Assembly (NCBI RefSeq): GCF_003368325.1
Contig: NZ_CP031466.1
Location: 1,798,001 to 1,862,000 of the forward strand
Direction of reading: 5' to 3'
Origin: Paraburkholderia caffeinilytica
GTDB taxonomy: Bacteria; Pseudomonadota; Gammaproteobacteria; Burkholderiales; Burkholderiaceae
Length of the DNA stretch: 64,000 nucleotides
Shown piece by piece: positions 1 to 8,868 of the stretch. Position 1 is the first letter of the stretch. Each line of letters opens with the position of its first letter. The position numbers were made by a program, and so were the translations under genes. Below the pieces are notes generated by a model that searched no databases, was not told the origin of the DNA, and saw nothing but the letters and a program-made list of their open reading frames with translations.

Positions 1-2563
1 GCGTGCCGTTCAGAATGTGATCCACATTGCGCGCGCCGGAATCCACTTCGGTGCAGCGCGCGAGCACAGCGTCGACGAGCGATTCGTCCCATTCGAACAC
101 CGCCTTGTGGTTCGACTCGATGCGGCGGCGAATCCGCTCCAGCTTCAAATCGATGATTTCGGCCAGCACGTCGTCGGAAATCGGGTAGTACGGCACCACT
201 TTCATGCGGCCGAGGAACGCCGGCTTGAACGCCTTGTACAGTTGCGGGCGCAATGTCTCCGCGAGTTCGTCCGCACCGGGCAATTCTTCGGCGCTTTTGT
301 TCAGGCAGGCCTGCATCACCGCCTGCGAGCCGACGTTCGAGGTCAGAATGATCAGCGTGTTGCGGAAATCGATCTCCCGTCCTTCGGCGTCGTCCATCGT
401 GCCTTTGTCGAATACCTGGAAGAACATTTCGAGCACGTCAGGGTGCGCCTTTTCCACTTCGTCGAGCAGCACCACCGAATACGGATTGCGACGCACCGCT
501 TCGGTCAGCACACCGCCCTCGCCGTAACCGACGTAGCCCGGCGGCGAACCCTTCAGGCCCGACACGCTGTGCGCTTCCTGGTACTCGCTCATGTTGATCG
601 TGACCATCTTGCGTTCGCCGCCGTACAGCACATCCGCGAGCGCCAGCGCGGTTTCGGTCTTGCCGACACCGGACGGCCCGACGAACATGAACACGCCGCG
701 TGGCTTGTTTGGGTCTTCGAGATTCGCGCTGGCGGTGCGCACGCGTTGCGCGATCGCTTCGAGCGCGTGGTCCTGACCGATCACGCGGGCACCCAGCAGC
801 GGCTGCAGATTCAGCACGGTCTGGATTTCGTCCTTGATCATGCGGCCGAGTGGAATGCCGGTCCAGGAAGCGACGATTTCGGCGACCACGTGGCCATCGA
901 CCTGCAGAGGAACCATCGGCTGGCCGCCCTGCAATGCATGCAATTCCGCAACGCGCGTGGCCAGCATTTCACGTGCCTGTTGCGCCTTGTCGGCCTGCGC
1001 AGCGTCAGCACTGCTCACGCGCGCTGCGTCGATTTCCGCACGCAAACCGACGATCTCCGTCACCAATGCGCGTTCCTTGTCGTAGCGTGCCTCGTCGTCG
1101 GCCAGATCCTTCACGTCTTCTTCGCGCAGGTTGCGCAGTTCCGCGAGCCGCTCGTCATGCAGCGCACCGCTCGCCACTTCGCGTTCCAGCGCGGCGATTT
1201 CGGCGTCGATGCGTTCGAGTCGCTTCTTCGTATCGTCGATCGCGGCGGGCGTCGAGCTATGCGCGAGCGCGACTTTCGCGCAGGCGGTGTCGAGCACGCT
1301 GATCGCCTTGTCCGGCAGTTGACGGCCGCTGATGTAGCGATGCGACAGACGCACCGCTTCAGTGATCGCATCGTCCAGCACGCGGACGTTGAAGTGCTTT
1401 TCCATCAACGCGGCCATGCCGCGCAACATCGCCGCCGCGAGCGTCTCGCCCGGCTCTTCGATCTTCACCACCTGGAAACGCCGCGCCAGGGCCGCATCTT
1501 TCTCGAAGTACTTCTTGTATTCGCTCCACGTGGTCGCCGCAATGGTGCGCAATTCGCCGCGCGCCAAGGCCGGCTTCAACAGATTCGCCGCGTCGTTCTG
1601 TCCGGCCTGGCCGCCGGCGCCGATGATCGTGTGCGCTTCGTCGATAAACAGGATGATCGGATGCGGGCTCTTCTTCACCTCGTCGATCACATTCTTCAGG
1701 CGATTCTCGAACTCGCCTTTGACGCTTGCGCCGGCCTGCAGCAGGCCCATATCGAGCACATGCAACGCGACGCCTTTCAGCGGCGCGGGCACGTCGTCGG
1801 CCGCAATACGCAGCGCGAGACCTTCGACCACCGCCGTTTTGCCGACACCCGCCTCGCCCGTCATGATCGGATTGTTCTGCCGGCGACGCATCAGGATGTC
1901 GATGGTCTGGCGAATTTCGGCTTCGCGGCCGATCACCGGATCGATCTTGCCGTCACGCGCCCGTTGCGTGAGATTGCTGGTGTACGTATCGAGCGCGGGG
2001 GTTTTAGAAGGCGCACCGGGTGCAGAGTCGGCAGGAGATGCGTCGCTCACACCTTCTGTTGAGTTCTCCGCCGCATTGCTACGTTCGACTTCGCGTGACC
2101 CCGCGGTCAATTCGTCGAACTTGTGCTTCAGATCCGTCACCCGCACGTCGCGCAGCAGCGGCGACATGCGCTCGGCAAACTGCGCGAGGTCCGGCGCCGT
2201 CAACAACGCGAGCAGCAAATGCCCCGAACGAATCCGTCCGATCTGCGAATCGAGCGACGCGATCAACCACGCCTGTTCGAGCAAGTCGATCAAATGCTTC
2301 GAAAACACAGGTGTGCGCGTATTGCCTGTCTTCAACCGTTGCAATTCGCGCTCGATATCCGTGCGCAAAGCATGCGCGTCGACCCGGCTCGCGCGCAGCA
2401 CGAGCGTGACGTCGCTCGCCGGTTCATCCAGCAGCGCCAGCAACAGATGCTCGAGGTCCACCTCATAGTGACCGCGCGCGAGACAGTTGTTCGCCGCGAG
2501 TAAAGCCGCCTGCCGGCAGGTCGGATTCAGTTTGGCGATCAGGGTATTGAGGGACGTGCTCAT
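1..2563 (-). CDS. tssH: T6SS sheath-disassembly AAA+ ATPase TssH (ClpV), 3' end cut off
   Basis: This is the ClpB-type unfoldase that disassembles contracted TssB-TssC sheaths in the cytoplasm. About 854 codons are visible before the left edge, so I infer that a few tens of residues are missing. The start MSTSLNTLIAKLNPTC opens a Clp N-domain with two repeats (residues 1-150). The first Walker A, GEAGVGKT, lies near residue 235 with LFIDEAHT after it. The second, GPSGVGKT, lies near residue 628 with LLDEVEKAHPDV following. It is the last visible gene of the leftward arm, 35 nt after tssG. A ClpB chaperone has the same domains, but the T6SS setting and divergent N-domain decide for ClpV. Confidence 0.95.
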   Translation of the reverse strand, partial: MSTSLNTLIAKLNPTCRQAALLAANNCLARGHYEVDLEHLLLALLDEPASDVTLVLRASRVDAHALRTDIERELQRLKTGNTRTPVFSKHLIDLLEQAWLIASLDSQIGRIRSGHLLLALLTAPDLAQFAERMSPLLRDVRVTDLKHKFDELTAGSREVERSNAAENSTEGVSDASPADSAPGAPSKTPALDTYTSNLTQRARDGKIDPVIGREAEIRQTIDILMRRRQNNPIMTGEAGVGKTAVVEGLALRIAADDVPAPLKGVALHVLDMGLLQAGASVKGEFENRLKNVIDEVKKSPHPIILFIDEAHTIIGAGGQAGQNDAANLLKPALARGELRTIAATTWSEYKKYFEKDAALARRFQVVKIEEPGETLAAAMLRGMAALMEKHFNVRVLDDAITEAVRLSHRYISGRQLPDKAISVLDTACAKVALAHSSTPAAIDDTKKRLERIDAEIAALEREVASGALHDERLAELRNLREEDVKDLADDEARYDKERALVTEIVGLRAEIDAARVSSADAAQADKAQQAREMLATRVAELHALQGGQPMVPLQVDGHVVAEIVASWTGIPLGRMIKDEIQTVLNLQPLLGARVIGQDHALEAIAQRVRTASANLEDPNKPRGVFMFVGPSGVGKTETALALADVLYGGERKMVTINMSEYQEAHSVSGLKGSPPGYVGYGEGGVLTEAVRRNPYSVVLLDEVEKAHPDVLEMFFQVFDKGTMDDAEGREIDFRNTLIILTSNVGSQAVMQACLNKSAEELPGADELAETLRPQLYKAFKPAFLGRMKVVPYYPISDDVLAEIIDLKLERIRRRIESNHKAVFEWDESLVDAVLARCTEVDSGARNVDHILNGT

Positions 2564-2598
2564 GTCGTGCGATCCGGGTCCTGGTTCTATCGTTATGG

Positions 2599-3693
2599 TC
2601 AGTGAATCACGTGCAATTCGTAACGGGCATCCGCGCGGTCACGGTCGGCTTCCCTGGTGCACAGAAATGCGTCCCAGCCGAGGCGCGCGCCGCCGCTGAG
2701 CATGCTGGGTCCCACTTCCTTGCGACGCAGCACCAGCGAGACTTCATATTCGAGGGTCACGCCGGCCAGCAGCGTCAGCATGCGTTCGAGCGCCACGGCG
2801 CGGTCGGCGCCGGGCAAGAACGCTTCGTAGTCGGCCTTGTCGAGCGGGCCGATCACGAGCCGTGCGCGCATGTCGCGCTGCCAGACCCGCTCGCCTGCCA
2901 GCGCGGTGGCGCCGAGCGTCGCATTGACACCGCCGAGCACGGTCAATTGATCGCGCGGCACGTCATACCATTTGCCGACGAACTGCTCGACGCGCACCCG
3001 CACCTTGAAGTACTCGGACAGCGTGCGTTGCAGATAGGCCGCAGAAACCGGCCGATGCCGTGCGGCCAACGCGTAACCCGCTATCGCTTCGTCGAATAGC
3101 GCGCCGTCGCCGCTTTGCAGGCTGTTGCGGGTGTCGTCGTCGGCGACGCCTGCCAGCGCGAGCAACAGCGGCAGATAACGTTCGTCGCGGTCCAGTTCGT
3201 AATGAAACGGCAACCGGTACTTCTTCCAGGCCGCATAGAACAGCGCCGTCGCACGATTCGAAAACACGTCGAAGAATTCGCGTGCGGCCCGGTCGCGCCT
3301 GATCTGCTCACGCGCGATGATCTGCTCGGTGTAATGCAGCGGCAAGGCGCCCTGCCCGCCGAGCAAACCGAAAAACGCCGGCGTGATTTCCACCTTGTGG
3401 AGCGAACCGGCTTCGAGCGCGGCGGTGCGTTGCGGCGTCTCTTTCAGCGCCGTGCCTTCATCGTCGTATGACTGTGCGCTGTGAATTTCGCTGGGCGGAA
3501 ACGACATCGACAGCGAATTGCGAAAGGCAATCCGCTGCGCGACGATTTCGCCCGGGCGTCCATGACTCGACGGCGTTTGCTGCGCGAACCACTTCTCGAG
3601 AATCCGCACCGCCTGAAAAAATTCGAAGCGATGCGGTTCGTCGAGAAGTTGCTCGACTACGCCAGGATCGATTCGCCGCTGCGCGGTTTGCAT
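2599..3693 (-). CDS. tssG: T6SS baseplate subunit TssG
   Basis: TssG joins TssF, TssK and TssE in the baseplate wedge around the spike. The start MQTAQRRIDPGVVEQLLDEP and the following HRFEFFQAVRILEKW are typical of the family. The 364-residue length fits. The frame stays open further upstream, but the ATG at 3693 restores the family N-terminus and overlaps the end of tssF by 37 nt, which suggests translational coupling. The tail (RREADRDRADARYELHVIH-like) shows no extra domain. Confidence 0.92.
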   Translation of the reverse strand: MQTAQRRIDPGVVEQLLDEPHRFEFFQAVRILEKWFAQQTPSSHGRPGEIVAQRIAFRNSLSMSFPPSEIHSAQSYDDEGTALKETPQRTAALEAGSLHKVEITPAFFGLLGGQGALPLHYTEQIIAREQIRRDRAAREFFDVFSNRATALFYAAWKKYRLPFHYELDRDERYLPLLLALAGVADDDTRNSLQSGDGALFDEAIAGYALAARHRPVSAAYLQRTLSEYFKVRVRVEQFVGKWYDVPRDQLTVLGGVNATLGATALAGERVWQRDMRARLVIGPLDKADYEAFLPGADRAVALERMLTLLAGVTLEYEVSLVLRRKEVGPSMLSGGARLGWDAFLCTREADRDRADARYELHVIH

Positions 3694-5495
3694 CGCAGAA
3701 TCTCCTCGCCGGTGCGCTTCGACACGACGACCAGTTGCACAAAGCTGTTCAGATGCACGTACAGCCCGAAAAACGTATCGATGACCCGCACGAACGACGC
3801 GAGACTCGTGCCGACGAAATGCTCTTCGTCGATCGTCAAACGAATCTCGATACCGCGCACGAAGGTTGCAAACGGTTTGCCCGGCAGCCATTGCACCGCC
3901 GCGCGCTGCTCGATGCCGACCAGGCCGTCGATGTGCCGCGCCGACACCGCCGTACGCCGCAAATCGTAAAGCACCAGCATTTCCTTGAGCGCCGACAGGC
4001 CGCTATTGGCGAGCGACACATGATTGAGCGCCAGATGCGAAATCAACCGCCAGTGCGAGGCGCGCCCGCGCTCAAAACGCACGCTGGGCGTCGGCCTGCG
4101 CAGCATCGCGATGCTGCCGGTCAGCGAACCGCCCTCCAGAAACAGATCGCCGCCTTCGAGACCCACGGCGAGGCCGGCAGGCAGGTCGCGATTGGTACAC
4201 GTCAGATCGAGACTCAGCGTGTCGGTTTGCGGCGCGGCCGGCTCGAAGTCGATATCGACGATGGAGATTTCGGTCTCGTAGCCCGGGCTTTTCTGCGCGA
4301 CCCAATCGTTGCGCCGTGCGAACCAGTAGTGTCCCGCACGCGCCGCTTCGCCGTGGTGCAGCGAATAGAACGGCCGGAATTCGATCACCGATTCTTCATG
4401 CGCCTGCTGCCGGACGAGTTTCACCGAGTCGATCGAATAGACCTCGTACGCGAATGCCCGGCGCGCTTCGGCGATCACCGGGTACGAAATCGCCTGATGA
4501 CTGATGCGGATCGGCTCCCCGTGCTGTTCGAACAGATTCACGACCGGCGTGCAGAACAAGCGGAAATGATGCGCGGACAGCGAATCCAGCAAGCGCGCGA
4601 CGTGGGAATCGCTGCGCACCTCCTTGAGTACGACGTGCAGCGTCAGACGCTGGCAGCGGCCGCTCGCTCGCGTCATCGCAGCCAGATTGAAATCGGCGAA
4701 ATTGAATTTTTCGGGGAACGCAAAGTATTCGGTCAGCAGACGGTACGCCGGATGCGATTTGGCCGGATAGTCGATCAGCGCGTCGTCCTCATCGAAGCCG
4801 GCTTGTACGACAGGCGATTCCCGCAATGGCGTCCACACGCCGCGGCGGTCGGCTTCGACATACGTGGCCATCGCGTTGACGAACAGACAGTCCGCCAGCG
4901 CCGCGATAAACGATTGTTCGCCGTGCAGGTGCGTGCGCAACGCGCCGACTTTCAATGCGGAGAGATCGAGTTGCGCGGCCGTCGATTCGAACGTGATCGA
5001 CACGATTGCCGTGGCGTTGCCCGGCAGGACGGTCGCACTCGGCGCCATCGCCACCGACGTGTACTTCGCTTCCGAGATGCGGATCGGCGCCAGCGTCACG
5101 TCGTAGGCGGTCCGGAACCGGCATTGCACGCCGCGAATCGGGCGCGACTTGAGTTCGGTGCCACGCTCGACCAGGATCGGTTCGGTCAGGTGACTGAGCG
5201 CGGCCGAGGTGCCCAACTGCGCAATCGAGCAGGACGGAAACGGCCGCAGGTAGTGCGGATACAGCACTTCCAGCAACGCTTCGGTGAATTCGGGGTAGTC
5301 GTCGTCGAGCTTCTTGTTGATACGCGCGCCCAACAGCGCGAACGACTCGATCATCCGCTCGACGTGCGGATCTTCGCAGTGCTCGCCGGACATCGCAAGA
5401 CGCGCTGCGATCTTTGGGTAGCGCTCGGCGAAATCGCGCGAATAGCGCCGCAGAAATGATAATTCGCGCTCGTAATACGGCAGCAATTCTTCCAT
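3657..5495 (-). CDS. tssF: T6SS baseplate subunit TssF
   Basis: This 612-residue protein begins MEELLPYYERELSFLRRYS, the hallmark of TssF, followed by FAERYPKIAARL and DPHVERMIESFALL. TssF forms the (TssF)2-TssG wedge of the baseplate and acts at the cytoplasmic face of the inner membrane. Length and N-terminus match the family, so the first ATG is the likely start. It lies between tssE and tssG. The 139-nt gap to tssE carries a 14-bp tandem duplication. Confidence 0.94.
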   Translation of the reverse strand: MEELLPYYERELSFLRRYSRDFAERYPKIAARLAMSGEHCEDPHVERMIESFALLGARINKKLDDDYPEFTEALLEVLYPHYLRPFPSCSIAQLGTSAALSHLTEPILVERGTELKSRPIRGVQCRFRTAYDVTLAPIRISEAKYTSVAMAPSATVLPGNATAIVSITFESTAAQLDLSALKVGALRTHLHGEQSFIAALADCLFVNAMATYVEADRRGVWTPLRESPVVQAGFDEDDALIDYPAKSHPAYRLLTEYFAFPEKFNFADFNLAAMTRASGRCQRLTLHVVLKEVRSDSHVARLLDSLSAHHFRLFCTPVVNLFEQHGEPIRISHQAISYPVIAEARRAFAYEVYSIDSVKLVRQQAHEESVIEFRPFYSLHHGEAARAGHYWFARRNDWVAQKSPGYETEISIVDIDFEPAAPQTDTLSLDLTCTNRDLPAGLAVGLEGGDLFLEGGSLTGSIAMLRRPTPSVRFERGRASHWRLISHLALNHVSLANSGLSALKEMLVLYDLRRTAVSARHIDGLVGIEQRAAVQWLPGKPFATFVRGIEIRLTIDEEHFVGTSLASFVRVIDTFFGLYVHLNSFVQLVVVSKRTGEEILRCKPRSGESILA

Positions 5496-5586
5496 CGATC
5501 TATCCCCGAACCTGAACCATCGCCGCCCGATCTATCGCCACCGTCGCGCGTGAGCGGCGGCAAAGCGGTACTCAAGATACTAAAAT

Positions 5587-5614
5587 GCAGATACTCAAAC
5601 GCAGATACTCAAAC
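5587..5614. repeat. 14-bp perfect tandem duplication in the tssE-tssF spacer
   Basis: GCAGATACTCAAAC occurs twice head to tail at 5587-5600 and 5601-5614. A decayed copy (ACTCAAGATACT) lies just before it, around 5570-5581. The tract sits inside the operon spacer. It does not form a hairpin that I can see. Confidence 0.85.
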
Positions 5615-5634
5615 TCAGCCGCTAAAATCAGGGA

Positions 5635-6114
5635 CTAAAGTTTCGCGCGTGCGCGCGTCACCGAATATTGCAGCGTGGAAGGCTGCAGCATCGCATCGAA
5701 ACTGACCGGTTCTTCCGCCGGGTGCACGACCAGCAGCGCCTGAATCGCAAAGTTCAGCGCGTTGGTGGATTGTTCGTTCAATTCGAGCGTGACCGCCACC
5801 TGTTGCAAGCGCGGCTCATGCCGTGCAATTGCCTGTTGAATCGATTTGCAGATAAACGTACGGTCGTAATGGCTCGCCAGGCTCAAGCCCGCGAAATCGT
5901 TCAGGCCATACGTGAGCACCGAGCGCTGGCATTCCGGCAGCGCCGCCAGCTCGTGCTCGGTCAGCGCGATCCGCGTGTTCAGGATTGCCTCGACGTCGCG
6001 CGCGACGGTGGCCTTCAACTCGTCCAACGACAATTGCCGCATCGCCGGGGAAGCCGGCAGATGCGGTTCGTCGTCGAACAGCTTGTCGAGAAAGCTGGGT
6101 TCGAAACGTTTCAT
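5635..6114 (-). CDS. tssE: T6SS baseplate subunit TssE (gp25-like)
   Basis: TssE is a lysozyme-like gp25 homologue that links the baseplate to the first sheath ring. The 159-residue protein starts MKRFEPSFLDKLFDDEPH. It carries the gp25 features: DVEAILNTRIAL near residue 40, a LTYGLNDFAGL segment near residue 67, and an alternating C-terminal strand (EEPVSFDAML). It lies 83 nt downstream of hcp, and that gap contains a very strong hairpin. Confidence 0.92.
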   Translation of the reverse strand: MKRFEPSFLDKLFDDEPHLPASPAMRQLSLDELKATVARDVEAILNTRIALTEHELAALPECQRSVLTYGLNDFAGLSLASHYDRTFICKSIQQAIARHEPRLQQVAVTLELNEQSTNALNFAIQALLVVHPAEEPVSFDAMLQPSTLQYSVTRARAKL

Positions 6115-6145
6115 CAGCGTCCGAAGAACCGGTTCGACGCGAGGC

Positions 6146-6188
6146 GCACGCGGCGCGCGCTAGCCTTTTCAGGCCGCGCGCCGCGTGC
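6146..6188 (-). promoter_or_regulatory. Strong GC hairpin between hcp and tssE
   Basis: The arms 6146-6159 (GCACGCGGCGCGCG) and 6175-6188 are perfect 14-bp complements around a 15-nt loop that can add three more inner pairs. No U-tract follows on the operon strand, so it is not a textbook terminator. By position, just after the hcp stop, I infer an RNA-processing or stabilising element, or a partial terminator that lets hcp be made in excess over tssE onward. Confidence 0.65.
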
Positions 6189-6197
6189 ACCCCGGCA

Positions 6198-6701
6198 TCA
6201 GACCGCGTACGTCTTGTCGTTCTTCGTCAGGCTCCACGCGCCTTGCGCGTTGCCGCCCTGGTTGCCGCCGATTTTCTGCTGCGTGTATTTCCACTGCACG
6301 GCTGCGTACTTCAGCGAGAACTGCTCGGTCGGCAGGCCTTCGCCCACCACGCTCGGCGTGGCGCTCGAGATGATCACGTACTTGAGCTTCACTTCCAGGT
6401 ACTTGATGCGGTTGCCTTCGCCGTCCGAACGCATGAAGTCGATCGTCACTTCGTCGAACGTCGTGCCGCCCGATGCGTGTTGATAGATCAGCGGGCTGAC
6501 CACGTCGATGTCTTTCGTGAACTGCATGTCGGCGTGCTCGCAACGCTCGGACGTGTGACCGCCTGCCGTCGAAGCGGTTGCCGAACGCGGTTGCGTAATC
6601 GAGTGGCTCCACGAATCGATTTCGATCCAGCCAGCATGATCTTTATCGGCGGACTCGCCTTTGATCGCCGGATTGCCGAATTTTAAATAGATGTCCTTCA
6701 T
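6198..6701 (-). CDS. hcp: T6SS tube protein Hcp (TssD)
   Basis: Hcp hexamers stack into the inner tube, which is exported on firing. The 167-residue protein starts MKDIYLKFGNPAIKGES and has the Hcp order: GWIEIDSWSHSI near residue 25, DIDVVSPLIYQHA near 64, FDEVTIDFMR near 81, and ISSATPSVVGEG near 112. A GGGGAG ribosome site lies upstream. Hairpins on both sides of the gene suggest expression is tuned apart from its neighbours. Confidence 0.96.
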   Translation of the reverse strand: MKDIYLKFGNPAIKGESADKDHAGWIEIDSWSHSITQPRSATASTAGGHTSERCEHADMQFTKDIDVVSPLIYQHASGGTTFDEVTIDFMRSDGEGNRIKYLEVKLKYVIISSATPSVVGEGLPTEQFSLKYAAVQWKYTQQKIGGNQGGNAQGAWSLTKNDKTYAV

Positions 6702-6738
6702 AACTCATCGACTCCCCAAAAAGGTGGTTTTAACAGCT

Positions 6739-6761
6739 AACCCGTGCGGCCGGCACGGGTT
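6739..6761 (-). terminator. Hairpin between tssC and hcp (attenuator or partial terminator)
   Basis: Arms AACCCGTGC (6739-6747) and GCACGGGTT (6753-6761) are perfect 9-bp complements around a 5-nt loop. In the direction of transcription the right-hand sequence is TTAGCTGTTAAAA, only a weak U-tract. It could make hcp partly independent of tssBC. Confidence 0.5.
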
Positions 6762-6773
6762 TTCTGACTTCGT

Positions 6774-8264
6774 TTATGAATTTGCCGGTTTCGGCAGGTC
6801 GGCGACAAGCCGCAAAGAGATCGACAGCTCATCCAGTTGAAAGTGCGGACGCAGGAAAGCGACCGAACGATACGCACCAGGCTTGCCCGGAATCTCCGAG
6901 ACCTGTATCGATGCCTCGCGCAGCGGGAACTGCGCTTTCTGCTCCTGAGTCGCGTTGTCGTCGAGCAGCACGTACTGCGAGATCCAACGGTTCAGGAATA
7001 CTTCGACGTTCTGTGCCGATGCGAAACTGCCGATCTTGTCGCGCATCATCGCCTTCAGGTAGTGCGCCACGCGCGACACCGAGAAGATGTACTGCAGCTG
7101 CGCGGACAGCACGGCGTTCGCGTTCGCGCTATCGGTGCTGTATTTCTTGGGCTTCTGCACCGATTGCGCAGCGAAGAACGCGGCGTAATCCGAGTTCTTG
7201 CAGTGCACGAGCGGAATGAAGCCGAGGTCGCTCAGTTCCTTTTCGCGGCGATCCGTAATCGCGATTTCGGTCGGGCATTTCAGCGCGACTTCGCCGTCGT
7301 CGGTCTTGAACGTGTGGGTGGGCAGGTCTTCCACCAGACCACCGCCTTCCACGCCGCGAATCGCCGCGCACCAGCCGAAGTCGTCGAATGCAGCCGTCAG
7401 GCGAGCGGCGAAAGCCCACGCTGCGTTACACCACAGGTATTTGCTGTGATCGGTGCCGTCCACATCTTCGACGAAATTGAAGCCTTCCGCCGTGGCGCCG
7501 TCTTTCGGATTGAAAGGCAGGCGACCGAGAAAACGCGGCAAGGTCAGGCCGACATAGCGCGAGTCTTCGGAATCGCGGAACGACTTCCACTTTGCGTACT
7601 CGACGGTATCGAACACCTTGCCGAGATCGCGCGGCTTGCCGAGATCGGCAAACGTTTCGAGACCCATCAGCTCAGGCGACGCCGACGCGATGAACGGTGC
7701 GTGCGCCGCGGCCGCGACATGCGCCATCTGTTCGATGAAGTACACGTCTTCGGGCTGACGCGTCACTTCAAAGTCGCCGATGATCGTGCCGAACGGCGCG
7801 CCGCCGAATGTGCCGAACTCTTCTTCATACACCTTCTTGAAGAGCGCGCTTTGATCGAATTCGATGGCGTTCTTGAAGTCGCGCACGAGGTCGCGCTTCG
7901 GCGCGTGCAGCGCCTTGATCTTGACCGTCGAGCCGGTATTGCTTTCCTTGCACAGGTAGTCGAGGCCGCGCCACGTGCTTTCCATACGCTGGAATTGCGG
8001 CGCATGCATCACCGCGCTCAGTTGCGCGGAGATCAGGCGGTCGAGTTCCGCGACGCGCGCGTCGATGGTGGCCGACAGGTTGTCGGACACCACCACCGTG
8101 CCGTCAAGCACCTGATGGACGAGTTCGCCAATCAGGTCTTTCGCGCGCGCGTGTTCGGAATCGGACTTGGCCACGCGGCTTTTCTCGACGATTTCGTCGA
8201 GCAGCGTGGATTCCGTGCCGCTCTGCGCGCTGACAAGTTGGGCTGCTGCCGTTTGCTGATTCAT
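6774..8264 (-). CDS. tssC: T6SS sheath large subunit TssC
   Basis: TssC (VipB) forms the contractile sheath with TssB. The 496-residue protein starts MNQQTAAAQLVSAQSG and contains ERMESTWRGL-type text near residue 95, FGTIIGDFEV near 156, HAPFIASASPELMG near 190, and a C-terminus with LRPHFQLDELSISLRLVADLP, the usual end of TssC. Its length matches the family. It follows tssB after 18 nt. Confidence 0.96.
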   Translation of the reverse strand: MNQQTAAAQLVSAQSGTESTLLDEIVEKSRVAKSDSEHARAKDLIGELVHQVLDGTVVVSDNLSATIDARVAELDRLISAQLSAVMHAPQFQRMESTWRGLDYLCKESNTGSTVKIKALHAPKRDLVRDFKNAIEFDQSALFKKVYEEEFGTFGGAPFGTIIGDFEVTRQPEDVYFIEQMAHVAAAAHAPFIASASPELMGLETFADLGKPRDLGKVFDTVEYAKWKSFRDSEDSRYVGLTLPRFLGRLPFNPKDGATAEGFNFVEDVDGTDHSKYLWCNAAWAFAARLTAAFDDFGWCAAIRGVEGGGLVEDLPTHTFKTDDGEVALKCPTEIAITDRREKELSDLGFIPLVHCKNSDYAAFFAAQSVQKPKKYSTDSANANAVLSAQLQYIFSVSRVAHYLKAMMRDKIGSFASAQNVEVFLNRWISQYVLLDDNATQEQKAQFPLREASIQVSEIPGKPGAYRSVAFLRPHFQLDELSISLRLVADLPKPANS

Positions 8265-8282
8265 CTCACACCCCGTACGTAC

Positions 8283-8831
8283 TTATTCGCCCTGCTTGTC
8301 GTGATCCGGCGCGCCGGCGTGCTGGTCTGCTGCGTTGCCCTGATCTTTCGCCAGCGTCTGCAGCTGCTGCGTGTTGTTGAGCACTTCGCTCAGCAGGTCC
8401 TCGAGCTTGTCGTTGCCGGCCAGCTTGTTGCGCAGGTCGGCCAGCTTCGAACGCGCTTCGAGCAGACGGCGCAGCGGCTCGATCTGCGCGACCACCTCGT
8501 CCGGATTGAAATCGGCCATCGACTTGAACCGCAGGTCAACGGCAAACTTGCCGCCCGCCTCACTCAGGCGGTTTTCCACCTGAAACGCGGCGCGCGGCTC
8601 GATCGCTTTCATCACGTCGTCAAAATTGTCGCGGTCGATGTTGACGAACTTGCGATCGCGCAGCTTCGGCTGTTCGACTTCGGACTGGCCTGCCAGATCG
8701 GCAATCACGCCGACGACAAACGGCAGCTCTTTTATCTCGATCGCATCGCCGCGCTCCACCTCATACGTCAGTTGAACGCGCGGAGGCCGCACTTTTTGCA
8801 AGCGTTTTTGAATACTTTCTTTCTTCGCCAT
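8283..8831 (-). CDS. tssB: T6SS sheath small subunit TssB
   Basis: TssB (VipA) pairs with TssC in the sheath. The 182-residue protein starts MAKKESIQKRLQKVRPPRVQ and continues with VELEVERGDAIE-type text, KELPFVVGVIADLAG near residue 35, and RKFVNIDRDNFDDVM near residue 60, all family signatures. The tail is acidic and basic, rich in Q, H and D. It lies 37 nt after the lipoprotein gene and opens the sheath pair. Confidence 0.95.
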   Translation of the reverse strand: MAKKESIQKRLQKVRPPRVQLTYEVERGDAIEIKELPFVVGVIADLAGQSEVEQPKLRDRKFVNIDRDNFDDVMKAIEPRAAFQVENRLSEAGGKFAVDLRFKSMADFNPDEVVAQIEPLRRLLEARSKLADLRNKLAGNDKLEDLLSEVLNNTQQLQTLAKDQGNAADQHAGAPDHDKQGE

Positions 8832-8868
8832 CGTCGGCTCCCGGATGCAGATGGATCAGGCGTGTGGT

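Noticed and set aside
17..2062. Long open frame on the plus strand opposite tssH
   Set aside because: It is the antisense shadow of a clearly conserved ClpV frame. High-GC codon bias keeps the opposite strand open, and it has no family signature.
3468..5459. Long plus-strand open frame opposite tssF
   Set aside because: It is rich in Arg, Gln and His without domains, as expected for the complement of a GC-rich gene, while the minus strand gives a full TssF.
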